Part shown: positions 16,926 to 24,308 of the stretch, piece by piece
How positions within the stretch are numbered: the first letter of the stretch is position 1
Layout: each line of letters begins with the position of its first letter
Assembly: GCA_034433305.1 (NCBI GenBank)
Contig: DAOUAM010000116.1
Coordinates: forward strand, 1 to 32,983
Direction of reading: 5' to 3'
Source: DAOUAM01 sp034433305
GTDB lineage: Bacteria > Chloroflexota > Dehalococcoidia > Lucifugimonadales > DAOUAM01
Length of the DNA stretch: 32,983 nucleotides
Made by a program: the position numbers and the translations under genes
Notes under the pieces: generated by a model
Seen by the model: only the letters and a program-made list of their open reading frames with translations
Told to the model about the DNA's origin: nothing
Databases searched by the model: none

Positions 16926-17054
16926 GCTGTGCCAGTTTCTGGCTACTTTGCGCCTGCGGACGGCCTCAAGGCGGTCTTTCCCCACGGCAAGCGATGGGGC
17001 TGGAACGGGACCGCCGGACATGACGGTCCGGCGCTTTGGTCAAGATTTCGACAA
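16926..17054 (-). ncRNA. Candidate structured 5' leader (possible riboswitch/attenuator) of speDE
   Basis: Read on the minus strand, the leader can form hairpin A, CGCCGGAC (17026-17033) with GTCCGGCG (17012-17019) around a 6-nt loop. A second stem B pairs GGCGGTC (17009-17015) with GACCGCC (16970-16976), enclosing CCCCA (16995-16999) and TGGGG (16980-16984). A and B share bases 17012-17015 and are mutually exclusive. A third hairpin, GCCAG-AAA-CTGGC (16931-16943), stands just before the ribosome site. I do not recognise a known riboswitch class. No T-run follows, so control of translation is more likely than termination. Confidence 0.45.
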
Positions 17055-17060
17055 ACAGTT

Positions 17061-17090
17061 ATTATACAGTATATTGTGACGGAGTACCAA
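17061..17090 (-). promoter_or_regulatory. Promoter of speD-speE
   Basis: A perfect TATAAT (17061-17066) and TTGGTA (17085-17090) on the minus strand are 18 bp apart within a local AT-rich patch. Initiation near 17054 gives a leader of about 143 nt. The remainder of the gap to the upstream gene (17091-17277) shows only a GGCC-TGTA-GGCC mini-hairpin near 17104-17115. Confidence 0.6.
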
Positions 17091-17277
17091 CTTTTCCCTT
17101 GCGGGCCTGTAGGCCGCCGAAGCCTTGTGGACAGGTCACATGAAGGCCGCTCGCGCCTGGAACGGCCCACACGATGGCTACCGCTCAGGTGTTGCCCGGG
17201 GGTTGGGCCAGGGCGCTGGAGGAGGCAGTCTGCGAGATGGCATGGCGCAAGGGGCGGAAGCTATGGCGCTGTCAGCG

Positions 17278-18276
17278 TCAGCCGAGGCTGGCCAGGAGCT
17301 GGCCCAGGTCCAAGTGCTGCTCCAGCAGTTCAGAGAACCGCTTGAGCTTGTCCGGGTGGTCGAAGCGTGTCCTGTCCAGCAGCGTCTCCACTGCGGACAT
17401 GGTGGCCTGAGTGTCGCTGTCCACCACTACCAGCGGGACCTCGGCCTGCTCGGCCTCGTACCTGATGTACTCCACTGGCTCGACGCCCCTGGTAAGCACC
17501 ATGCAGGCTGTGGAAGTCGCCAGGGCGCCCATCTGGATGTCTGGCCGGTCGCCCCGCACGATGACAGCCTTGTTTTCCCGCAGCCCGAAGAAAAGCTCGG
17601 TGTTGTCCAGGCTGTTCACCCCGACCATCAGGTATTCCACCAGCCTGTCGGGGCTGTCCTGGCACACGATGAACCTGCCCCCCAGGTGCTCAGCAAGCTG
17701 GCGCACGCTTACAGCCACGAGCCGCCGGTCTTCCGGTATGAGGCCCAGGCAGCGGATGCCCGCCGCCTGGAGTGCCGGGAGCAGCCTGGCCCTGGCCGCG
17801 GTGCCCTGGTAGCGCGTCAGGCAGTTAATGACCACTCCCACCAGCCGGTCGCCGAAGGTCGAGAGCCGCGCGCCCAGGCGGGACACGTCCAGGTCTGGCT
17901 GGTAGCGGGCAACTGCCAGCACCCGGGCCTCCAGGGCGCCGGCCAGCCGGCTGGACTCCTCGGGTGAAAGGGCCGAAGAGCCCTCTACCAGCACCGAATC
18001 CTTACCCTTGGCTGTCTTCTTCAGGGCTCCCGTGACGCGCTTGAGGAGGTCTGGCGACAGGCTGGCGCCGCTGGAGGCGAAGGGCCAGTCCTGGCCGGGC
18101 TGGCCCAGGAGGGCCTGGTAAATGGCGGCGTCCGGGTCGGCGCCGTCGCCCGCGCCAGCGATGGGCTTGAAGACGGCTACCTTCTTGCCCTGCCTGGCCA
18201 GTCTGTGGGCCAGCGTGACGCACAGCGCGGTCTTGCCCGCCCCTGGCTGGTCAGAGGCGACGTACAGGACGGTCAT
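17278..18276 (-). CDS. AAA_26 (dethiobiotin-synthetase-like) plus DRTGG-domain protein
   Basis: This 332-aa cytoplasmic protein combines two domains. Residues 1-200 form a P-loop fold like dethiobiotin synthetase/cobyrinate amidase, with Walker A ASDQPGAGKT (Lys15). Residues about 210-320 form a DRTGG domain (VGVNSLDNTELFFGLRENKAVIVRGDRPDIQ, then ATSTACMVLTRG). The same pair is found at the N-terminus of long phosphotransacetylases, but no PTA_PTB catalytic domain follows here. It may be a regulatory nucleotide-binding protein. ATG 18276 has GGAGGAG upstream, and TATAAT lies at 18314-18319 with a poor -35. Confidence 0.82.
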   Translation of the reverse strand: MTVLYVASDQPGAGKTALCVTLAHRLARQGKKVAVFKPIAGAGDGADPDAAIYQALLGQPGQDWPFASSGASLSPDLLKRVTGALKKTAKGKDSVLVEGSSALSPEESSRLAGALEARVLAVARYQPDLDVSRLGARLSTFGDRLVGVVINCLTRYQGTAARARLLPALQAAGIRCLGLIPEDRRLVAVSVRQLAEHLGGRFIVCQDSPDRLVEYLMVGVNSLDNTELFFGLRENKAVIVRGDRPDIQMGALATSTACMVLTRGVEPVEYIRYEAEQAEVPLVVVDSDTQATMSAVETLLDRTRFDHPDKLKRFSELLEQHLDLGQLLASLG

Positions 18277-18345
18277 TCAGGCTCCTCCCCAGTGGCTGCG
18301 TGTGTGGCAACTGATTATAGCAAATGCGGCTGCCAGCGTGGAGCT

Positions 18346-19707
18346 TCACGAGTCCTTCCTGAACTTGAGGGCGCTGATCCTCTTCCCCACACACTTGCCC
18401 TGCTCCAGGCCGTTCTCAATGGCGGAGCGATAGTGGACGCCGCCGTAGAGCCTGGACATGGCTGCCTCCTGGGCGGCCTCGAAGAAGGAACTGTAGGCCC
18501 GTGGAGCGAAGCCTCGGTTGTCGTGGGTATGGTCCACGAAGGCCACGTCGCCGAACATGTCGGTGAGCACCTGGGCCGCCGCGGCCGACTGCGCCGAGTG
18601 GCCGGAAGTGTACTCGGGGAAGGGTGGGGTCTCCACCGGGTCGGTGACGCGCGGCCTGTTCCAGTTGGGGTCAATGACCTTCTGGATATAGGTGATGGGC
18701 CGCAGCAGGTTGTACTGGAACTTGGTGTACCAGCAGGCCACAAAGGCATCGGACACGGCCATGCCCACTTTGGCATAGGCCTCCGCCGCCACGGCCAGCG
18801 AATAGTCCCTGTCCCTGATTACCTGAGTCAGAATGGATACGGAGTGGCCGGGGGGAGTAGCTGTCCTGACCGGGTCGTCGGCCCAGTACAGCGCAATGGC
18901 CCGCTGCTCAGGTGTCAGGTTGCGGACGGTATCGTACACCTCCCTGGCCTCGTTATAGAATGGGGAGTCTGGCTCCTCCGAGTAGGCCGGCGGAGGGCCG
19001 GGGTCGCACTCCTGGCCGGTCGGCAGGACGAAGGGGCGGTTGTAGCCCCAGAAGGGTTGCAGCGCCGGCAGGGGAGGACGCTGCAGGCCCTGGGAAAACA
19101 GGCGCGGCGTCGGCTCCCATAGCCCCGGCCCGGAAGGGGGCGTATACTCGTCCGGGAAGTTGCGAAGCTCCGCCTCGAAGCCTCCATCGCCCAGCGACCA
19201 GATGTAGATGGCATCGGCCACCACGCGGCCCTGCGTCACCGAGCGAGTAAAGACCTCAGCGTCCAGGTCGTCCTGGAACTCGCGGGCGAAGCGGGCCTCC
19301 AGCTCGTCAATGGCTACTTTGTGGCCGTGGGAGGCGTTGGGGAACAGGCGGCGCGTGATGACGGCCAGGGCGCTGTTGGCGACCGTGGGCCAGTGGTACT
19401 CCTCGTTGGCGGCCGGCTGGGGCAGGGACTGAAGCTCGTTGAGCTGTCCGGCCAGCGACTGGTAGCCCGGCATGCCGGGGACCACGGCCTCGTACAGCGT
19501 GACGCCGGCATACCCGAAGACACGCGCCGCCACCGGAGGGCTGAAGCCGGGTGTGTCGCGGACCAGCCGCATGTACAGGTCAAACCACTCCGTGGGCACG
19601 TCGGCGTCGTACTTGTCCGCCGTGGGCGCGCTTCCGCCGCAGGCCGCCATTACGGCAAGGGCCAGCGCCAGCGCGACGGCCAGGGACAGGCTTCTCAAGA
19701 CTTTCAC
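18346..19707 (-). CDS. Vanadium-dependent haloperoxidase family lipoprotein
   Basis: This exported enzyme (453 aa) has a lipoprotein signal, with Cys23 in AVMAACGG. The C-terminal half is a vanadium haloperoxidase/PAP2-type helical domain. The vanadate-binding set is complete with the spacing of fungal chloroperoxidase: Lys329 and Arg336 (KFQYNLLR), Ser368-Gly369-His370 (TSGH), Arg419 and His425 (SRLYGGVH). The gaps Lys-Arg 7 and Arg-His 6 equal those of Lys353/Arg360 and Arg490/His496. Activity could be halide oxidation by peroxide or phosphatase chemistry; sequence does not separate them. The start is GTG 19707 with AAGGA upstream. TATAAT at 19758-19763 may be the -10, but no good -35 is present. 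It stands alone. Confidence 0.88.
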   Translation of the reverse strand: MKVLRSLSLAVALALALAVMAACGGSAPTADKYDADVPTEWFDLYMRLVRDTPGFSPPVAARVFGYAGVTLYEAVVPGMPGYQSLAGQLNELQSLPQPAANEEYHWPTVANSALAVITRRLFPNASHGHKVAIDELEARFAREFQDDLDAEVFTRSVTQGRVVADAIYIWSLGDGGFEAELRNFPDEYTPPSGPGLWEPTPRLFSQGLQRPPLPALQPFWGYNRPFVLPTGQECDPGPPPAYSEEPDSPFYNEAREVYDTVRNLTPEQRAIALYWADDPVRTATPPGHSVSILTQVIRDRDYSLAVAAEAYAKVGMAVSDAFVACWYTKFQYNLLRPITYIQKVIDPNWNRPRVTDPVETPPFPEYTSGHSAQSAAAAQVLTDMFGDVAFVDHTHDNRGFAPRAYSSFFEAAQEAAMSRLYGGVHYRSAIENGLEQGKCVGKRISALKFRKDS

Positions 19708-19845
19708 GGAGACCGTCCTTCACTCATGCTCTCTGGCATTCACCGGCTATTCATACAATTATAAATGCTACGGCAGTCCCGGTGTATCTGGCCACTATTC
19801 AGGGAGGCGAGACTTTCAGGGGCGGTCACGCATGCCTGCTCCTGC

Positions 19846-19851
19846 TATACT
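19846..19851 (+). promoter_or_regulatory. Candidate -10 element for the ccm operon
   Basis: TATACT sits 22 bp before the ccmH ATG at 19873; no good -35 is seen at 16-18 bp. It favours the start at 19873 over earlier in-frame codons, because those would precede or coincide with transcription initiation. Confidence 0.3.
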
Positions 19852-19872
19852 TGTATGGGACCAGGACAAGCC

Positions 19873-20424
19873 ATGACACATGCTTCGGGAGCTTTCCACA
19901 GGGCACACAGGCCGGACTGGTGGGCGCTGGCAGCCGCGCTGGCGGCCATACTGGCGCTGGTGGTGGCCTGCACGCCTGCTGAGGACGTACCGCCACTGGA
20001 GCGGCGTGTCCAGGCCCTCAGCAAGACCATCATGTGTCCGGTCTGCCCCGGCGAGTCCATTGACCAGTCGCAGAACGAGCTTGCTGTCCAGATGCGTAAC
20101 ATAGTCATGGAGAAGGTGCAGCAGGGCTGGACTGACCAGCAGATAAGGGCCTTTTTTGTGGAGCGGTACGGCCCATCGGTGCTGCTGGAGCCGCCTCGCC
20201 AGGGCTTCAACCTCATGGCCTGGGTCGTGCCGCCCGTGGCCGTGGCTGGCGCCGTGGTAGCCCTGTTCTTTGTGCTCCGTATGATGCGCCGGCCGCCCTC
20301 CAGCCAGGCCGAGGACCTCTCAGAAGTGGCCCAGCTCTCCGATGACGAGCGCAGCCGCTACTTCCGGGCCATCGAGGCCGCCGTCGAGTCTAGTCGTGAC
20401 GGCGGTGGGAAAGGGGAGCGCTGA
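19873..20424 (+). CDS. ccmH: Cytochrome c maturation protein CcmH/CycL family
   Basis: This protein (183 aa from ATG 19873) is a membrane-anchored thioredox partner of the heme ligation system. A hydrophobic N-terminal segment (WWALAAALAAILALVVAC) ends in a lipobox-like Cys33. The CcmH motif is MCPVCPGESIDQSQNELAVQMR (Cys55, Cys58), which keeps apocytochrome CxxCH cysteines reduced for heme attachment. A second membrane helix (MAWVVPPVAVAGAVVALFFVL) follows. An AGGA six bases upstream supports this start over earlier ones. Its TGA overlaps the ATG of ccmF (TGATG), a coupled pair. Confidence 0.9.
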   Translation: MTHASGAFHRAHRPDWWALAAALAAILALVVACTPAEDVPPLERRVQALSKTIMCPVCPGESIDQSQNELAVQMRNIVMEKVQQGWTDQQIRAFFVERYGPSVLLEPPRQGFNLMAWVVPPVAVAGAVVALFFVLRMMRRPPSSQAEDLSEVAQLSDDERSRYFRAIEAAVESSRDGGGKGER

Positions 20425-22409
20425 TGGCCGAAATCGGCAGCGTATCGCTGGTCATAGCCCTGGTGGTGGTCGCCTACGCGGCCATAGGTTCCCTGGTGGG
20501 GGCCTGGCAGCGAGTCCCGGAGCTTGTCGCCAGTGCCCGCTATGGCCTGCTCACGGTGCCACTGCTGCTCCTGGTCTCCGCCCTGGCACTGGTGTACTCC
20601 TTCGTGGCACACGACTTTTCCGTCCGGTACGTGGCGGAGCACAGCAACCTGGCCATGCCCTCGGTGTACACCTGGGTGGCATTCTACGCGGGAAATGAAG
20701 GCTCGCTGCTCTACCTGGCCCTGGCCTTCTCCGCGCTGACGGTGCTGGCGGTGCTGAGCATCCGCAAGAGGCTGCCGTACACCGCGCCCTATGCCACGGG
20801 TGTCATGGCCCTGGTGCTGGCCTTCTTCTTGGCCGTCATCGTGTTCCTGGCCAACCCGCTGGCCCGGCTGCCCGTGGCGCTGCCCGACGGGCAGGGCATC
20901 AACCCGCTGCTGGTCCACTTTGGAATGTTCATACATCCGCCGGCGCAGATGCTGGGGCTGGTGTCGGTGGCCATTCCCTTCAGCATAGCCATGGGCGCGC
21001 TGCTGGCCCGGCGCGGAGGCCGCGATGAGTGGGTGGACCTGGGCCGGACGTGGGGCCTGGTGTCCTGGCTCGTTCTCACGCTGGGCCTCATGCTGGGAAG
21101 CTGGTGGGCCTACACCATTCTGGGCTGGGGCGGCTACTGGGCTTGGGACCCGGTGGAGAACTCAGCGCTGATGCCCTGGCTTGCCATGACGGCTTTTGTC
21201 CACTCCATCATGGTGCAGCGGCGACGGGGCATGTTCCGTATGTGGAACATGGTCCTCATCATCGTAGCCTTCACCCTGGCCGAGCTGGGCATGTTCATCA
21301 ACCGAGGTGGGCCGGTGCCCTCGGTCCACTCCTTTGCCCAGTCCACCATGGGCTGGCTGTTCCTCTTCTTCATGGGCTTCACCCTTATTGGCTCCCTGGC
21401 CGTGTTCCTGTGGCGCATGGACACCCTCAAGAGTCGCGAGGGCCTGGACTCCATGCTGTCCAGGGAGAGTGCCTTCCTGGCCCAGAACGTACTGTTCCTG
21501 GCTGTGGCCTTTGTCACCCTCTGGGGGACGGTCTATCCCGTGTTCTCCGAGGCCGCCCAGGACGTGACTGTGACCGTGGGGCAGCCCTTCTTCAACCGGG
21601 TCAACGGGCCGCTGCTGCTGGCGCTGGTGTTCCTCATGGGCGTGGGGCCGCTGCTGCCCTGGCGGCGGGCTTCGGCCAGCAACGTGCTGCGAATACTCAG
21701 GTACCCGCTGCTGGCCGCGGCCGCCGTGGCGGTAGTGCTGGCGGCGGCCGGCATACGTCAGCCGGCGGCGGTGCTGGGCTTCGCGGTCTGCGCCCTGGTA
21801 GCCACGGCAGTTGTCCACGAGTGGCTGCGCGGGACGCGCTCGCGCCACCGCAAGGGCGAAAGCTATCCGGTGGCCTTCGCGCGGCTGGTGGCGGGCAACC
21901 GGCCACGCTATGGCGGCTACATGGTGCATCTGGCCATCGTCCTGCTGAGCGTGGGTGCCATCGCGTCCTCCTTCTACAGCGTGCAGCGGGACTTCGTCAT
22001 GCGCCCCGGCGACACGGCATCCCTGGGAGAGTACACCTTCCAGTACGTGGACGTGGAGGAATCCCAGTACTCCGACCGGCAGGAATCCGTGGCGCTGTTC
22101 GATGTCTATGCCGGCGACTCCCATGTCGGCATTATGCGGCCCTTCAGGGCCTTCTACCCTGACTTCAGGATCGCTGCCACGCGCGGGGCCATCCGCAGCA
22201 CGCCCATGGAGGACTTCTACATTGTCCCTTCCGAGTTCAACGAGGACGGCCGGGCGGTCTTCCGCGTGCTCATCAACCCGCTGGTATGGTGGATGTGGGC
22301 CTCCGGCCCGCTGCTGGTGCTGGGCACGCTCATTGCCCTGTGGCCACAGCGCCAGCCTGCGCCTGCGACGGCCAGGCTACCTGCCGGCGCGCGGACTGCC
22401 AGGGCATGA
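20424..22409 (+). CDS. ccmF: Cytochrome c heme lyase CcmF
   Basis: This polytopic membrane protein (661 aa, usual size) attaches heme to apocytochrome c. The tryptophan-rich WWD domain is GWGGYWAWDPVENSALMPWL (about 234-253), flanked by the conserved His residues in PLLVHFGMFIHPP (165, 171) and AFVHS (260). Many hydrophobic helices span it, and a large extracytoplasmic portion sits near the C-terminus (about 520-620, with YTFQYVDVEESQYSDRQ and PSEFNEDGRAVF) before a final helix. The start overlaps ccmH by one base. CcmA, B, C and E are not here, so the rest of the maturation system must be elsewhere. Confidence 0.96.
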   Translation: MAEIGSVSLVIALVVVAYAAIGSLVGAWQRVPELVASARYGLLTVPLLLLVSALALVYSFVAHDFSVRYVAEHSNLAMPSVYTWVAFYAGNEGSLLYLALAFSALTVLAVLSIRKRLPYTAPYATGVMALVLAFFLAVIVFLANPLARLPVALPDGQGINPLLVHFGMFIHPPAQMLGLVSVAIPFSIAMGALLARRGGRDEWVDLGRTWGLVSWLVLTLGLMLGSWWAYTILGWGGYWAWDPVENSALMPWLAMTAFVHSIMVQRRRGMFRMWNMVLIIVAFTLAELGMFINRGGPVPSVHSFAQSTMGWLFLFFMGFTLIGSLAVFLWRMDTLKSREGLDSMLSRESAFLAQNVLFLAVAFVTLWGTVYPVFSEAAQDVTVTVGQPFFNRVNGPLLLALVFLMGVGPLLPWRRASASNVLRILRYPLLAAAAVAVVLAAAGIRQPAAVLGFAVCALVATAVVHEWLRGTRSRHRKGESYPVAFARLVAGNRPRYGGYMVHLAIVLLSVGAIASSFYSVQRDFVMRPGDTASLGEYTFQYVDVEESQYSDRQESVALFDVYAGDSHVGIMRPFRAFYPDFRIAATRGAIRSTPMEDFYIVPSEFNEDGRAVFRVLINPLVWWMWASGPLLVLGTLIALWPQRQPAPATARLPAGARTARA

Positions 22410-22448
22410 GAGGTCGTCCGTGCCAGTGCTGACTGCTGCGAGTGAGCC

Positions 22449-22829
22449 ATGCTGATACTCTTTGCCGTCCTGCTTGCCCTGGTGCCCGCCGTGGCGATCC
22501 TCTACCCTTTCCTGCGACGCTCCGGGGCAGTTGACCTACTTGAAGATGAAAGCTCGCCCCAGGCCGAGTTGGCCCGCCGGTGGGAAGCGGCCATCGCCGG
22601 CCTGAGGAGTGCGGAGTTGGAGCACGCCATCGGCAACCTGTCCGCGGAGGACTACCGCTGGCTGAGGGAGCAGTACATGAACGAGGCGGCGGTGGTCATG
22701 AAGGCCATGGAGCTGGAGGAGGAGCAGGAGAGAGAGTTGCTGGCCAGCATCCAGCGAGAGGTCCAGCAGGTGCGGCTGCGCGCCCTAGGGGAACAGGCGC
22801 AGCCAGCGGGGGAGGCTGCAGGTGAGTAG
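22449..22829 (+). CDS. Small membrane-anchored CcmI-like protein
   Basis: This 126-aa protein has one N-terminal membrane helix (MLILFAVLLALVPAVAILYPFL) and a soluble helical tail rich in Glu, with the stretch ELEHAIGNLSAEDYRWLREQYMNEA. The 'D/E-x-x-x-GNLSxEDYxxLRxxY' pattern is what I associate with the N-terminal part of CcmI-like proteins in cytochrome c clusters. The TPR part of true CcmI is missing. ATG 22449 has only a weak GAG-rich site. It overlaps the next gene by eight bases, so it belongs to the ccm operon. Confidence 0.7.
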   Translation: MLILFAVLLALVPAVAILYPFLRRSGAVDLLEDESSPQAELARRWEAAIAGLRSAELEHAIGNLSAEDYRWLREQYMNEAAVVMKAMELEEEQERELLASIQREVQQVRLRALGEQAQPAGEAAGE

Positions 22830-24021
22830 GGCAGGCCTGGGCCTGGCGCTGCTTCTGGTGGCGCTGCTGTGGACATGGCACCTGCCGGGGCAGGACGCCC
22901 AGGCCCAGGAGCAGCCTCGCAGCGTGGAGGGCCAGGTGTCCAACGGCACGTCCGGAGGCGCCGCCGTCTCAGGGCTGAAGGTGGTCTTCCACCAGGAAGG
23001 CGAGGGCTTCCACCAGGACCTGGAGACGACCACTGACGCCCAGGGGCGCTTCCGCTTCGATGGCGTCCAGTACAGACAAGACCTGTTCTACGGCGTCTCC
23101 GTGAGCTATCAAGGTGCCCTCTACGGCCAGGACCTGGACCTGTCGGCGGGTGCGCCCTCACCGGTGTCGCTTACCGTGTACGAGGCGACGGACAGCGACG
23201 AAGTGATTTCGGTGGCGTCGCTGTCGCTGCTGCTGGCCGACGTGGACAGGGTCTCGCAGCGTGTCTGGGCGCTGGAGATAGCCAGGATAGTCAACAGTTC
23301 CGACCGCACCTACGTGCCCGGGCCGGAGCCGATGAAGCTGCTGAGGTTCGGCCTGCCCGCCGGAGCCGCCAGTCTTCAGGTGGACACTGGCCTGCCTGGT
23401 GCTGAGGTCATGCAGGTGGACAGGGGCTTCGCCCTCATTGCCAGCGTGCCACCCGGCGAGCACGAGGTCATGTACGGCTACACCTTCCCCTACTCCGGCA
23501 GCGAAATGTCCATCACCAGGTCGCTGCTCTATGGCGCTGACTACTTCCGGGCGCTGGCCCCGCAGGAGTCCATGGGCCTCGCCAGCATGCAGGCGCAGAA
23601 GCAGGAAGTGGTGGACATCGGCGGTCGCACGTACCGTGTCATCGAGGCCTCGGGCCTGCCGCGAGACTTCAGGCTCACCCTGGACCTGTCGGGCCTGCCC
23701 AGGGCGACCTTCACAGACAGGCTGCGCCGCCAGTTCAATCAGCTAAAAGGCATGCCCTACGAGTACGCGGCGCCCGCCGCGCTGGGACTCGTGGCGGCAG
23801 GCGCGATAGGCTTCGCCCTCTGGCGCCGCGCCGCCGAGCGGCGAAGGGCCATCCTGGCCGCCGACGCGTCCCAAGCCCCGGACGACGAGCGCCAGGTCAT
23901 CCTGCGAATGCTGCAAGACCTGGACAGGAGCTTCGAGGCCGGCATGGTCTCTGAGAGGGAGTACTACCAGAAGCGGGCGCTGCTGAGGGCGCAACTGGCG
24001 GGCCGTTCCCCTGGCGGCTGA
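22822..24021 (+). CDS. Unrecognised exported, C-terminally anchored protein of the ccm operon
   Basis: The product (399 aa) begins with a signal peptide (LGLALLLVALLWTWHLPGQDAQA). A carboxypeptidase-regulatory/Ig-like beta domain follows (about 30-110: SVEGQVSNGTSGGAAVSGLKVVFHQ, TTDAQGRFRFDGV). The central region is beta-rich with YVPGPEPMKLLRFGLPAGA and EHEVMYGYTFPYSG. A membrane helix lies near 315-335 (ALGLVAAGAIGFALW), followed by a cytoplasmic helical tail ending LDRSFEAGMVSEREYYQKRALL, like short SHOCT-type motifs. GTG 22822 has GGAGG six bases upstream and overlaps the previous stop. Context suggests a function in cytochrome c maturation or electron transport; the role is unknown. Confidence 0.75.
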   Translation: MSRAGLGLALLLVALLWTWHLPGQDAQAQEQPRSVEGQVSNGTSGGAAVSGLKVVFHQEGEGFHQDLETTTDAQGRFRFDGVQYRQDLFYGVSVSYQGALYGQDLDLSAGAPSPVSLTVYEATDSDEVISVASLSLLLADVDRVSQRVWALEIARIVNSSDRTYVPGPEPMKLLRFGLPAGAASLQVDTGLPGAEVMQVDRGFALIASVPPGEHEVMYGYTFPYSGSEMSITRSLLYGADYFRALAPQESMGLASMQAQKQEVVDIGGRTYRVIEASGLPRDFRLTLDLSGLPRATFTDRLRRQFNQLKGMPYEYAAPAALGLVAAGAIGFALWRRAAERRRAILAADASQAPDDERQVILRMLQDLDRSFEAGMVSEREYYQKRALLRAQLAGRSPGG

Positions 24022-24308
24022 CCTCACCCCGGTATTCAAAGACTGTCCGCTTTTGGACTCACAAAAAGGGAAGGGGCTATGGTTTCGCCCCTGTAGGCTG
24101 ACCGGGGTATGAAATCCAGGGCCGGACGCTGGCCTTACCACCGGCGCGGCGCCAATGGGCATCACGCCCTCTGGTAAGGGGTGAAATATACCTTCGGACA
24201 TACCCGCTCAGGCAAATACATACCCCTGTGAGCCGGTGAGAGAGGGTACTCACCTTTTTGCGAGATTGCTATAACATCTATGGCGAAAACCAACAGGAGG
24301 TCAGACTC
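24022..24308 (+). other. Intergenic region with nested inverted repeats before the enolase gene
   Basis: This 287-bp gap holds ACCCCGGT (24026-24033) with ACCGGGGT (24101-24108), enclosing AGGGGC (24072-24077) with GCCCCT (24087-24092). Next come CCTTACCA (24133-24140) and TGGTAAGG (24172-24179), enclosing GGGC-ATCAC-GCCC, then the terminator at 24235-24259, a TATAAC (24270-24275) and AGGAGG (24295-24300). It could be a leader RNA with expression platform, or simply a transcript end plus a new promoter. No coding signal is seen. Confidence 0.4.
24235..24259 (+). terminator. Intrinsic terminator between the ccm operon and the enolase cluster
   Basis: GGTGAG (24235-24240) and CTCACC (24249-24254) form a perfect 6-bp stem with an 8-nt loop and are followed by TTTTT (24255-24259). 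It lies 213 bp after the ccm operon end and 50 bp before the TTG of the enolase gene, so it can end the first transcript or attenuate the second. Confidence 0.7.

Noticed and set aside
16912..17060. A known riboswitch such as c-di-GMP-I, because of a GCGCAAAG stretch in the speD leader
   Set aside because: The surrounding conserved bases and stems of that class are not present; only a short fragment matches.
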